A DNA stretch of 64,000 bases, taken from NCBI RefSeq assembly GCF_002250055.1, contig NZ_CP018866.1:1170501-1234500 (forward strand), read 5' to 3'. The DNA comes from Sutcliffiella cohnii (GTDB taxonomy: Bacteria; Bacillota; Bacilli; Bacillales; Bacillaceae_I). Of this stretch, positions 26,194-33,488 are shown piece after piece. A model generated the notes under the pieces. It made no database searches. It had not been told where the DNA came from and was given only the letters and a program-made list of their open reading frames with translations. Position 1 is the first letter of the stretch. The number at the start of each line of letters is the position of its first letter. The translations under genes and the position numbers were made by a program.

Positions 26194-26238
26194 TCGAACA
26201 AGGTATGTATTCAGACATATTAATTGTTCGATTTTTTT
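26194..26238 (+). terminator. Terminator inside the left end of the IS
   Basis: TCGAACAA (26194-26201) pairs with TTGTTCGA (26224-26231), with inner TATGT/ACATA pairing, followed directly by seven T. It would stop transcripts entering the element from the ECF promoter upstream. Confidence 0.7.
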
Positions 26239-26239
26239 A

Positions 26240-26269
26240 TTGAGAACATACGTTCTTGTATGGTAAAAT
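26240..26269 (+). promoter_or_regulatory. LexA (SOS) box promoter of tnpB
   Basis: GAACATACGTTC (26244-26255) fits the Bacillus LexA/DinR box (GAAC-RNRY-GTTC). It overlaps a probable -35 (TTGAGA, 26240-26245) and precedes a -10 TAAAAT (26264-26269) at 18-bp spacing. The ribosome binding site AGGAGGTGAG follows closely. LexA bound here would repress tnpB until DNA damage. Confidence 0.65.
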
Positions 26270-26291
26270 ATATCTATAGGAGGTGAGTGCG

Positions 26292-27746
26292 TTGGCTAAA
26301 TCTAAAACTCCAAGCTATGTTCTAACGTTAAGAATAAGAACTGAAATCCATCAAGAGCATAAATTATCTAAGCGATTCGAGTTATCCAGGGGCATGTATA
26401 ATGCGTGCTTACGAGAACTGCTTAAAAGATATACAGCTTTAAAACAATCAAAAAAATATAGAGTTGTTTGTAAGATGGGGAAGGGCAAAAAGCGAAATAA
26501 GCTATTTTCCAATTTGAATAAGGAGTTTGGATTAGTCGAGTATTCGCTTCATGAGTTTGTGAAACCGATGCAACATGAATTTAAAAAGAATATAGATGCA
26601 TTTACCAGTCAAAAAATTGCCACAAGAGCTTTCAGAGCTTTTGAAAAATTAATGTACAAACAAGGTAAGAAAGTACATTTCAAGAAGTACGGTGAAATGA
26701 ATTCCATCGAAGGGAAGTCTAATTCAACAGGTATTAGATACAAGAATGGCAATATATTTTGGAACGGTCTAGTTCTTAGAACAATCGTTAAAAAGAAAGA
26801 CGTCTATGCCCACCTTGCTCTAAAAGACAAAATTAAATTTGTTAGAATTAAAAGAGAGTGGATTAAGAATAAATATGTATACTATGCTCAATTAGTGCTC
26901 GAAGGCACGCCGCCGAAAAAGTACAATTCCAATGGGATGAAAGATAATAGTTCTACTCAGAAAAGAGTAGGTATTGATATAGGGACTTCTACTGTGGCAG
27001 TCTGTTCTGAAACAAAAGTTATGCTGACGGAGCTTGCGCCTAGTGTTATAGACTTAGATAAACAGATAAGGATTATCCAAAGAAGTATGGACAGAAGTAA
27101 AAGAGCGAACAATCCATTAAAATATAAAAAAGACGGCACGATTGATACTAGCAATAAAGACAAATGGCTGTTTTCAAAACGATATATGAGAAAAAAGAGC
27201 CAATTAAAAGAGTTGCAGAGGCTAAATAGAGCCAAAAGAAAACAGGATCACGAGATGCTAGCTAACTCCATCCTTGCTTTGGGTGACGTAATATTTGTCG
27301 AAAACATGAGTTTTAAGGGACTTCAAAGAAGAGCGAAAGAAACAACGGTGAATGAGAAAGGCAAATTCAATAAAAAGAAAAGATTCGGGAGAACGATCAG
27401 CAATCGAGCACCTGCGATGTTGTTAAGGATTATAGAACGAAAACTTAAATACAAAGGCATAAGATTAAATAAAGTAAACACAACGCTTATAAAAGCAAGT
27501 CAATATAATCATTTCACTAATACATATGAAAAGAAAAAATTGCACGAAAGATGGAATAACTTTGGGTTCTGTAAAATACAGCGAGATTTATATTCAGCTT
27601 TTCTATTAATGAACTGCAAGGAAAGCTTGGATGAAATAGATAGAGATCTGTGTGAACAACACTTCCATAAATTTAGAAAAATGCACGACTTAGAAATAAC
27701 AAGGTTAAAAAAGAAAGAAAAAAACCCCACTAGCATGGGTGTATAA
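26292..27746 (+). CDS. tnpB: TnpB RNA-guided endonuclease lacking the usual zinc finger
   Basis: TnpB proteins are RNA-guided nucleases of IS605-type elements that cut DNA next to a short target-adjacent motif, using an RNA from the element's right end. The 484-residue protein keeps the RuvC residues: Asp 229 (VGIDIG), Glu 337 (FVENMSF) and Asp 432 (KIQRDLYSAF). The CxxC...CxxC zinc finger usually found just before the last Asp is missing; that stretch reads KASQYNHFTNTYEKKKLHERW. I believe this form recurs in Bacillus and Clostridium elements, so it is probably a subfamily rather than a broken gene. TTG 26292 is the start, since AGGAGG overlaps the upstream GTG 26283. Confidence 0.88.
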   Translation: MAKSKTPSYVLTLRIRTEIHQEHKLSKRFELSRGMYNACLRELLKRYTALKQSKKYRVVCKMGKGKKRNKLFSNLNKEFGLVEYSLHEFVKPMQHEFKKNIDAFTSQKIATRAFRAFEKLMYKQGKKVHFKKYGEMNSIEGKSNSTGIRYKNGNIFWNGLVLRTIVKKKDVYAHLALKDKIKFVRIKREWIKNKYVYYAQLVLEGTPPKKYNSNGMKDNSSTQKRVGIDIGTSTVAVCSETKVMLTELAPSVIDLDKQIRIIQRSMDRSKRANNPLKYKKDGTIDTSNKDKWLFSKRYMRKKSQLKELQRLNRAKRKQDHEMLANSILALGDVIFVENMSFKGLQRRAKETTVNEKGKFNKKKRFGRTISNRAPAMLLRIIERKLKYKGIRLNKVNTTLIKASQYNHFTNTYEKKKLHERWNNFGFCKIQRDLYSAFLLMNCKESLDEIDRDLCEQHFHKFRKMHDLEITRLKKKEKNPTSMGV

Positions 27747-27940
27747 TATTTTAATTTCGGTTTAGATACGAGCCGAAACGACCGCTAATAGGAACAGAGG
27801 TTTCTTTGGTTGTAAAAGTCTAATTGAACATATATGAGTTCCTTTGTGTTGTAACTAGAAGACTTAATATTCTTTCGGTGAGAGCATTGGAGAAGTATAT
27901 AAGTAAATTAGAACCCCACTCTTTTAGGTGTGGGAGTATC
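27690..27940 (+). ncRNA. Predicted omegaRNA (reRNA) region of the TnpB element
   Basis: By analogy with characterised TnpB systems, the guide RNA scaffold spans the 3' end of tnpB and the right end of the element, and the guide is the flanking DNA just beyond it. The 200 bp after the tnpB stop contain TTTCGG...CCGAAA pairing at about 27754-27780 and the right-end hairpin at 27914-27934. The predicted guide would start at about 27938-27943 and read into the sigma factor gene. Exact ends are not determined. Confidence 0.45.
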
Positions 27941-27943
27941 AGG

Positions 27944-28465
27944 TTGGATAATAGTGAAAAGGATTCTTTATTGGAAACAATGATGATTACATATGGTGAC
28001 CAGTTAACTAGACTAGCTTATTCCTATGTGAGAGATAAAGAGATTGCTAAAGATTTAGTTCAAGATGTTTTTATTAAAAGCTACATTAATTGGGAAAAGT
28101 TTAGACATGAGTCTAGTGTCAAAACATGGTTGTATCGGATAACGATAAATACTGCGAAAGATTATTTAAAAAGTTGGAGCTATAGAAAATTAAAAGTTTC
28201 GGAACTTTATCAATTCAATACTAAAAGTAACGCATCATCGGAAGACGAAGCACTACACAATTGGGAAAAGAATAACGTAAAACATACTGTTTTTGACCTA
28301 TCCACTAAATATAGAGAAGTTATCTTTTTGTATTATTATGAGGAGTTTACGATAAAAGAAATATCGGAATTAATGAACATACCAATGAGTACAGTCAAAA
28401 CAAGATTGGGAAGAGGGAAGTCGAAACTTAAAGAAAAATTAGAAAGGGCTGAGATCGTTGGATAA
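27944..28465 (+). CDS. ECF-type RNA polymerase sigma factor
   Basis: The 173-residue sigma factor has region 2 (about 15-75, RLAYSYVRDKEIAKDLVQDVFIK) and region 4 (about 110-165, LSTKYREVIFLYYYEEFTIKEISELMNI). The start is taken as TTG 27944. A longer frame opens at 27824, but its first 40 residues come from the IS right end and are not sigma-like. The insertion removed the native promoter and ribosome binding site (26079-26140); GGGAG of the IS right-end hairpin now sits 7 bases before the TTG and may serve instead. The next gene overlaps and encodes its probable anti-sigma factor. Target genes are unknown. Confidence 0.88.
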   Translation: MDNSEKDSLLETMMITYGDQLTRLAYSYVRDKEIAKDLVQDVFIKSYINWEKFRHESSVKTWLYRITINTAKDYLKSWSYRKLKVSELYQFNTKSNASSEDEALHNWEKNNVKHTVFDLSTKYREVIFLYYYEEFTIKEISELMNIPMSTVKTRLGRGKSKLKEKLERAEIVG

Positions 28466-29342
28466 TAAAGAAAAAGAGTATTTGTTTCCCGAATTCGATG
28501 ATTTGACCTTTGATGCTACCGATAGGGAAAAAGTGTTTCGTAGAATTAAAAACGAAACATCCAAAAATAAGGTGAAAAAGCTCTTTAAATCGTTTAGTGC
28601 TTTATTTATCACCTCGATCACCGGGATTGTAGCAGTGTTAATATTTATTCTATTTTCCTCGTCAACTATTTTCAATAATAATGAAGAAATACATAATGTT
28701 GCACAGATAGGGGAGCATGAAAACCCAAGAACGGAATTATTAATAATTAGGCGAGAAGAACATGAGCGGGCGGATTTACAATTGTTATTTTCGTATATTC
28801 CTAGTGAAAATAACTTGAAAATTTTATCCATTCATCGAGATTTGTACGTACCAATTATAGATGAAACTGGTCAGGAAAGAATGAAAGGAAAGGCTCTCGA
28901 TACTACTATTTTCGAGTCGAAAGCGGCAGAGAAGTCTTTTTCTAAGTTCTTCGGAATGCAAATCGATTCTTATCATGAACTAACAGAAGAAAGATTTGTA
29001 CAACTTTTAAATAGTTTGGGCGGCATTTCTCTAACGACTACGACCGAAACGTTAAGCGGAGAAGAAGTTTTGAGTCAATTATTAGCTAGGTATGATTCTG
29101 CCCGACATACTTTTGAACATAGAGAAAAACAGCATAATGAATTATTAGTAGCTATAATAGAAGATTTAATAAATAAAAACATTACTCAAATTTTCCCTGA
29201 AATCGATACAAGCAAAGATTTGAAGATAGATGCAATAGAGATGGGAGAGTTAGTGGAGTTTTCTACTGTTAAAGGGATTGTATATTATATGGTAGACGAA
29301 GAAGGTATCGAAAAAGTTAGAACAGAGCTAGGTGTAAAATAG
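28458..29342 (+). CDS. Membrane anti-sigma factor with extracytoplasmic LCP-like domain
   Basis: The 294-residue protein overlaps the sigma gene by 8 bp (TTG 28458), the usual arrangement for an anti-sigma factor. A cytoplasmic segment (1-44) is followed by one membrane helix (about 46-68) and an outside domain. That domain resembles LytR-CpsA-Psr: RADLQLLFSYIPSENNLKIL, then SIHRDLYVPI (123-132) and LLNSLGGISL (184-193). LCP enzymes attach polymers to peptidoglycan; here the domain may sense or bind a cell-wall intermediate instead (inference). No zinc-binding HxxxCxxC anti-sigma motif is present. A terminator follows. Confidence 0.75.
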   Translation: MDNKEKEYLFPEFDDLTFDATDREKVFRRIKNETSKNKVKKLFKSFSALFITSITGIVAVLIFILFSSSTIFNNNEEIHNVAQIGEHENPRTELLIIRREEHERADLQLLFSYIPSENNLKILSIHRDLYVPIIDETGQERMKGKALDTTIFESKAAEKSFSKFFGMQIDSYHELTEERFVQLLNSLGGISLTTTTETLSGEEVLSQLLARYDSARHTFEHREKQHNELLVAIIEDLINKNITQIFPEIDTSKDLKIDAIEMGELVEFSTVKGIVYYMVDEEGIEKVRTELGVK

Positions 29343-29370
29343 ATGCCAACTGAGAAATAGAATAAAAAAT

Positions 29371-29405
29371 GCCACTTCAGTGATAGCAAGTGGCTTTTGT
29401 TATTT
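29371..29405 (+). terminator. Terminator of the sigma/anti-sigma operon
   Basis: GCCACTT and AAGTGGC form a stem with a 10-base loop, followed by TTTTGTTATTTT. Confidence 0.8.
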
Positions 29406-29547
29406 TAATTATTTTCTATATATAATAGAAGGAACTAGTAACGTAAAAAATCCCAGGTAACAAGGAAGGGTTTTTACCAAACTAATAGAATAAGTTATAT
29501 AGTCTTTTCTGTTTGGAGGTTTTCTTTTGTTACTTTACAATTGATCT

Positions 29548-29579
29548 TTATCTTTTATTATTACCAAAATAAAAGATAA
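29548..29579 (+). promoter_or_regulatory. Hairpin ahead of the acetyltransferase start
   Basis: TTATCTTTTAT and ATAAAAGATAA are perfect 11-bp arms ending at the AAGGGGA ribosome binding site. It could reduce access to the site or stabilise the mRNA end. Confidence 0.35.
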
Positions 29580-29591
29580 GGGGACTATATG

Positions 29592-29996
29592 ATGGAATTT
29601 AAAACGACGATAGATGGTATTACAATCGAGATGCTTGAAGGCTTTTTTGTAGGTTGGCCTCAGCCGCCGAGCCAACAAACACACTTAACTTTACAAAAAA
29701 ATAGTGATAAAGTTGTCCTAGCTCTTGATGAAGAAACTAATAAAGTAGTAGGTTTCATTACAGCTATTAGTGATGGAATCCTTTCCGCCTATATACCGTT
29801 CCTTGAAGTATTACCAGCTTACCAAAACCGAGGAATCGGTGGGGAGTTAGTTCAACGGATGTTAACAGAATTAGACGACATTTATATGATTGACTTAATG
29901 TGTGATGAGGAGCTCCAACCGTACTATGAAAAATTAGGCTTGATGAAGTCAGTCGGGATGATTAGGCGGAATTATTCTAAGCAATCTGGAATATAG
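29592..29996 (+). CDS. GNAT family N-acetyltransferase
   Basis: The 134-residue protein has the GNAT core: a conserved beta strand LSAYIPFLEVLPAYQ followed by the acetyl-CoA pyrophosphate loop QNRGIGGELV (about residues 76-86). The acceptor substrate is not predictable. Two consecutive ATG codons (29589, 29592) follow AAGGGGACTAT. It is a single gene with its own terminator at 30006-30036. Confidence 0.85.
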   Translation: MEFKTTIDGITIEMLEGFFVGWPQPPSQQTHLTLQKNSDKVVLALDEETNKVVGFITAISDGILSAYIPFLEVLPAYQNRGIGGELVQRMLTELDDIYMIDLMCDEELQPYYEKLGLMKSVGMIRRNYSKQSGI

Positions 29997-30004
29997 TTTA
30001 AGCG

Positions 30005-30037
30005 GACAGAGGAGGTAAAACTTCTCTGTTTTTCTTT
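30005..30037 (+). terminator. Terminator after the acetyltransferase gene
   Basis: ACAGAGGAG and CTTCTCTGT form a 9-bp stem (one G-T pair) followed by TTTTCTTT. Confidence 0.75.
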
Positions 30038-30111
30038 CATGTGTATAGGGTGGGGAGCAATGATATTGCAAGTAAGAGATATCAAAATGAGAGTATAGAG
30101 AGGTATTTAAT

Positions 30112-30369
30112 ATGAAACTATCAAAGTTACTTTATTTAATCGTTTTTCTAATTTATATATATATAATTCTCGGAGTTGTTGAACCGTTAGTAGGAAATAA
30201 GTGGATTACATATTCAATTTTTGCAGTTGGACTTTTTCTGCTTAGTTTTATAATAGATAAAGCAGAAGTACATGTGAAAGCACTTCAAAAACGTATCGAC
30301 CCGCAATTAAGTGTACTTATTGTGTTTGGAATTTTTGGTACGCTATTTGTTATTCAATTATTAAGCTAA
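30112..30369 (+). CDS. Small membrane protein of unknown function
   Basis: The 85-residue protein is predicted by eye to have three hydrophobic helices (about 5-26, 33-48 and 66-84), with a charged loop KAEVHVKALQKRID between the last two. AGAGAGG precedes ATG 30112. The next gene starts 25 bp downstream, so they may be co-transcribed. I recognise no family. Confidence 0.65.
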   Translation: MKLSKLLYLIVFLIYIYIILGVVEPLVGNKWITYSIFAVGLFLLSFIIDKAEVHVKALQKRIDPQLSVLIVFGIFGTLFVIQLLS

Positions 30370-30394
30370 TGTTAGAGTAGGAGCTGGATTTAGT

Positions 30395-30835
30395 TTGATT
30401 AAATTAGAGTTTAATGGTTGGAAAATAGAAGTGGATATTGCTCAAACGAAAAGTTTTTATGAAAAATACCATCTTATAACAGAAGATTGTAGTTGTCATT
30501 ATTGTGCTAATTATTTACTTGCATGTGATACTTTCTCTTTGAATATAATGGGGCTTTTTCAATCATTAGGGATAGATCCTAAAAAAGAAGGCGAAGTGTT
30601 TCAACATTTTCAACAGGAGGATGGCTTACATTTTTATGGTGGCTTTTATCATATAGTAGGCAACATATTGGAACGGTCAATTGGAGAAGGACAAGTTATC
30701 GACGCAATTGATGGCATTTTATTCAGCTTTACGGAAGATTGTTCACTTGTACCAAATAAGTTTACGACACCAACTATACAAATGGAATTTGAAATGAAAA
30801 TCCCTTGGTTATTAAAAGAAGATTATCGTAAATAA
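30395..30835 (+). CDS. Hypothetical cytosolic protein with CxCxxC motif
   Basis: The 146-residue protein carries EDCSCHYCANYLL at about residues 26-38, a possible metal-binding or redox cluster, and YGGFYHIVG in the middle. It has no signal peptide or membrane helix. TTG 30395 follows GTAGGAGCTGG. I recognise it only as a conserved bacillar hypothetical. It ends in a terminator shared with the convergent methyltransferase gene. Confidence 0.7.
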   Translation: MIKLEFNGWKIEVDIAQTKSFYEKYHLITEDCSCHYCANYLLACDTFSLNIMGLFQSLGIDPKKEGEVFQHFQQEDGLHFYGGFYHIVGNILERSIGEGQVIDAIDGILFSFTEDCSLVPNKFTTPTIQMEFEMKIPWLLKEDYRK

Positions 30836-30872
30836 AAAGCTCTAACCCACTACTAGTCGGTCAGAGCTTTTC
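30835..30872. terminator. Bidirectional terminator
   Basis: AAAAGCTCT and AGAGCTTTT pair around an inner ACC/GGT stem; it serves the hypothetical gene (+) and the methyltransferase gene (-). Confidence 0.8.
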
Positions 30873-30884
30873 CAAATGGAATTA

Positions 30885-31991
30885 TTAACCCCAGATTTCT
30901 TTTGAAATATCTACAATGTACTTCAGTTTAGCCCATTGTTCTTCTTCTGTTAAAATATTACCGTGATGAGTAGAAGCAAAACCACATTGTGGGCTAATGC
31001 AAAGTTGCTCTAGTGGTACAAATTTCGTTGCTTCTTCCACGCGTGCTTTAATATTTTCTTTATCTTCTAATGTACCGTGTTTAGAAGTGAATACCCCTAA
31101 AACTACTTGAGGGCCGCCATTCGGAATGTGCTCTAAAGGTTGGAAATCTCCAGAACGGTCATCGTCATATTCTAAGAAAAAGCCGTTTACTTTTTCTTTT
31201 GCGAATAATGTTGGTGCAATTTTTGCGTAGCTACCTTCAAATGCCCAAGTAGAGCGGTAGTTACCACGACATAGGTGAGTAGTAACAATAAGGTCCTCTG
31301 GTTTGTCTTCTAAGACGCCGTTAGCTACACGCAAAGCTAACGCAATTAATTCTTCGCGGGAATAGCCACTATCATTAAATGGAATTTCTGGTGCGTTTAG
31401 TCCAGCAATGTAAACATCATCTAATTGTAAATAACGACAACCTGCATCGTAAAAGGCTTTAATTGCATCGCGGTATGCTTGGATGATATCATTTGCATAC
31501 TCCTCAATGTCCGGATAAATGTCCAAGTTACGGATACCAGCGTTGAATAATTGATTTGGACTCGGTATTGTTTGTTTTGCAACCGCACGATCTCCAACAA
31601 TTTCTTTAAACTCAATAAAATCTTTCACATGTGGATGATCTGGATTAAAAGAAATTTTTCCAACGACACGTACATCGTATCTTTCTGTTTCCACATCTTT
31701 AAATTTAAATCCATGGTCTGGCACATAGCCTTCTACACCGTTCAAATGCTCTAGAAAATCAGTATGCCAAAATCTACGACGAAACTCTCCATCTGTTACA
31801 GCTTGAAGACCAACTTCGATTTGCTTATCTACAACCTTTTTTATTTCTTCTGTTTCAATTTCACGAAGTTGTTGGGAAGTAATAGTCCCTTCTTGAAAAT
31901 CCTTTCTTGCTTTATGAATGCTCTCTGGACGTAATAAACTACCTACGTGATCTGCACGAAATGGCGCACTAATTAATGTTTTTGTTGTCAT
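30885..31991 (-). CDS. MetE C-terminal-like methyltransferase (YxjG/YxjH type)
   Basis: The 368-residue protein corresponds to the catalytic half of cobalamin-independent methionine synthase, like B. subtilis YxjG/YxjH. The zinc ligands of the family are visible in VTTHLCRGN (His, Cys) and SPQCGFAST (Cys). Standalone forms methylate homocysteine or a related thiol from a methyl donor that may not be the triglutamyl folate used by full MetE. An S-box riboswitch with a terminator lies in its leader (32056-32228), so expression rises when SAM is low. AGGGAGAGTTAACTT precedes ATG 31991. Confidence 0.92.
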   Translation of the reverse strand: MTTKTLISAPFRADHVGSLLRPESIHKARKDFQEGTITSQQLREIETEEIKKVVDKQIEVGLQAVTDGEFRRRFWHTDFLEHLNGVEGYVPDHGFKFKDVETERYDVRVVGKISFNPDHPHVKDFIEFKEIVGDRAVAKQTIPSPNQLFNAGIRNLDIYPDIEEYANDIIQAYRDAIKAFYDAGCRYLQLDDVYIAGLNAPEIPFNDSGYSREELIALALRVANGVLEDKPEDLIVTTHLCRGNYRSTWAFEGSYAKIAPTLFAKEKVNGFFLEYDDDRSGDFQPLEHIPNGGPQVVLGVFTSKHGTLEDKENIKARVEEATKFVPLEQLCISPQCGFASTHHGNILTEEEQWAKLKYIVDISKEIWG

Positions 31992-32055
31992 AAGTTAACT
32001 CTCCCTTTAAAAGTTTTATAGTTTCTCTAATCAATAGTGAGGTTTAATAGAGCTT

Positions 32056-32228
32056 AAAATAAAAACCCCTCTTCTCAAAAATAAGAAGAGGGGTGAAAGA
32101 ACAATATTAAACCGCCGGCTCTTCTTATCTTCTAGCATTACGCTACTGGAATTGGCACAGTACTATTTAAAGTCCGCTGCCGAGGTATCATAGGGCCAGT
32201 CCCTCCACCTCTCTAGATAAGAGAAAAT
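32056..32228 (-). promoter_or_regulatory. SAM-I (S-box) riboswitch with intrinsic terminator
   Basis: On the minus strand the leader shows the S-box consensus: CTTATCTAGAGAGGTGGAGG, then GACTGGCCCTATGA and ACCTCGGCAGCGG, with P1 closed by AGATAAG (aptamer about 32120-32225). The expression platform is an 11-bp GC-containing stem ACCCCTCTTCT/AGAAGAGGGGT followed by T-rich sequence (32056-32097). SAM binding should favour the terminator. Confidence 0.95.
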
Positions 32229-32340
32229 TGAAAATATTAAGTTTATGGAATTCACTATACATGGAAATAAAAAGGTTGTCAACATTTTACTGTAAAAATA
32301 TATTGCGGAATTTTCGACAAACATCCGTCATTTGGAAAAA

Positions 32341-32372
32341 AGGTTGACATGAAAGCCGTTTCATAACTTACA
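32341..32372 (+). promoter_or_regulatory. Promoter/palindrome block, copy 2 (AEC transporter gene)
   Basis: Identical over 32 bp to 22560-22591: TTGACA (32344-32349), spacer palindrome ATGAAA-GCCG-TTTCAT and TTACAA as -10 at 18-bp spacing. It lies 59 bp upstream of the transporter start and after the S-box leader of the divergent gene. Confidence 0.65.
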
Positions 32373-32430
32373 ATGGAACGAGTGTCAAAATACTTTTCTA
32401 CAATAAAGATATAGAGGAGCTTATGTAGTA

Positions 32431-33339
32431 ATGAATCAGGAGTTTTTTTACATTATTGCAATCATCGCGCTCGGTTACGTATTAAAGCGCTTAAAAGTGA
32501 TAGAAGAAAAAGAAGGACAAGTTATTGCAAAAATTATTTTTAGAATAACACTTCCTGCCTTAGTTATCGTTACGTTCAACTCGGTTAAAATAGAACCAAC
32601 GTTAATGATACTGCCAGTTATCGTCCTATTATATGGGTTACTATTAACACCACTAGGATTACTCGTTTTCAAAAATGAAGAGCGAGAATTAAAAGGATCA
32701 TTTATGATGATGGCTTCCGGGTTAAATGTTGGTTTGTTTGCCTTTCCCCTTGTTTTTGCCATTTGGGGAATGAATGGACTAACGTATTTTAGTATGTTTG
32801 ATGTCGGAACGTCGTTAATGGTCTTTGGAATTGCTTTTATTTTAGGTAGCTATTTTTCAAAAGAAGGATTAAGCTTAAACCCAATTGAAATTTTAAAACG
32901 ACTAGGCACCTCAATACCGTTAATGACGTATATTATTGCTAGTACGTTAAACTTTATTAACATCCAACTACCGACAATGGTTATTGATGTGGCAAGTACC
33001 ATATCAGCAGCTAATGTGCCGTTGTCATTATTGTTGCTAGGAATCTATTTGAATTTTAAAATCGAAAAACAATTCATAAAGCCATTGATAAAATTTCTAT
33101 CCTTCAAATATGGGACAGGCCTACTTGTAGGACTATCGCTATTTTACTTACTTCCATATGATGACATGTTTCGTTACACGTTATTGATTGGATTTTTGCT
33201 ACCGGTTGCGACATCTTCGCTTGCGTTTGCAGTAGAATTCAAATACAGCACGGAAGCTACTAGATTAATAGCAACAACAGCAAACATAACGATTATTATA
33301 AGTATCGTCATGCTTTATTTTTTTGCTAATTATATATAA
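32431..33339 (+). CDS. AEC (auxin efflux carrier) family transporter
   Basis: The 302-residue protein has about ten hydrophobic helices in the two five-helix halves typical of the AEC family, with the conserved GLNVGLFAFPLV segment in the third to fourth helix. Bacterial members move organic acids such as malate, or amino acids. AGAGGAGC precedes ATG 32431. It shares a promoter/palindrome block with the HAD phosphatase gene; the divergent neighbour is the S-box-controlled methyltransferase. Confidence 0.9.
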   Translation: MNQEFFYIIAIIALGYVLKRLKVIEEKEGQVIAKIIFRITLPALVIVTFNSVKIEPTLMILPVIVLLYGLLLTPLGLLVFKNEERELKGSFMMMASGLNVGLFAFPLVFAIWGMNGLTYFSMFDVGTSLMVFGIAFILGSYFSKEGLSLNPIEILKRLGTSIPLMTYIIASTLNFINIQLPTMVIDVASTISAANVPLSLLLLGIYLNFKIEKQFIKPLIKFLSFKYGTGLLVGLSLFYLLPYDDMFRYTLLIGFLLPVATSSLAFAVEFKYSTEATRLIATTANITIIISIVMLYFFANYI

Positions 33340-33348
33340 TAAAATGTT

Positions 33349-33384
33349 AGACTCGATGGACATGTATCGGGTCTATTTTTATTT
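33349..33384 (+). terminator. Terminator after the AEC gene
   Basis: AGACTCGAT and ATCGGGTCT form a 9-bp stem (one G-T pair), followed by ATTTTTATTT. Confidence 0.7.
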
Positions 33385-33488
33385 GTGTGTTATATTAGAA
33401 ATAAATTGATATTCACCAATAAACACAAATTAATGCTAACAATCTTTATTTTTACAACCTTCAAAAAGTCTTCCCACTCTAGTACCCT

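Larger units (their letters stand above)
26141..27940 (+). mobile_element. IS200/IS605-superfamily element of IS1341 type (tnpB only)
   Basis: A single tnpB gene is flanked by subterminal hairpins in the same orientation: GCCCACTCCTTTAGGTGTGGG at the left end (about 26161-26181) and CCCCACTCTTTTAGGTGTGGG at the right end (about 27914-27934). There is no tnpA Y1 transposase, so the element depends on a transposase supplied elsewhere. The left edge is set just after TTAC (26137-26140), a target type used by relatives such as IS608. The right edge is uncertain by a few bases (27937-27943). No target duplication is expected in this family. It separates an ECF promoter and ribosome binding site from their gene. 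Confidence 0.8.

Noticed and set aside
27824..27943. N-terminal 40-residue extension of the ECF sigma factor
   Set aside because: This part is encoded by the IS right end, including its hairpin, and does not resemble sigma sequences; sigma homology starts right after TTG 27944.
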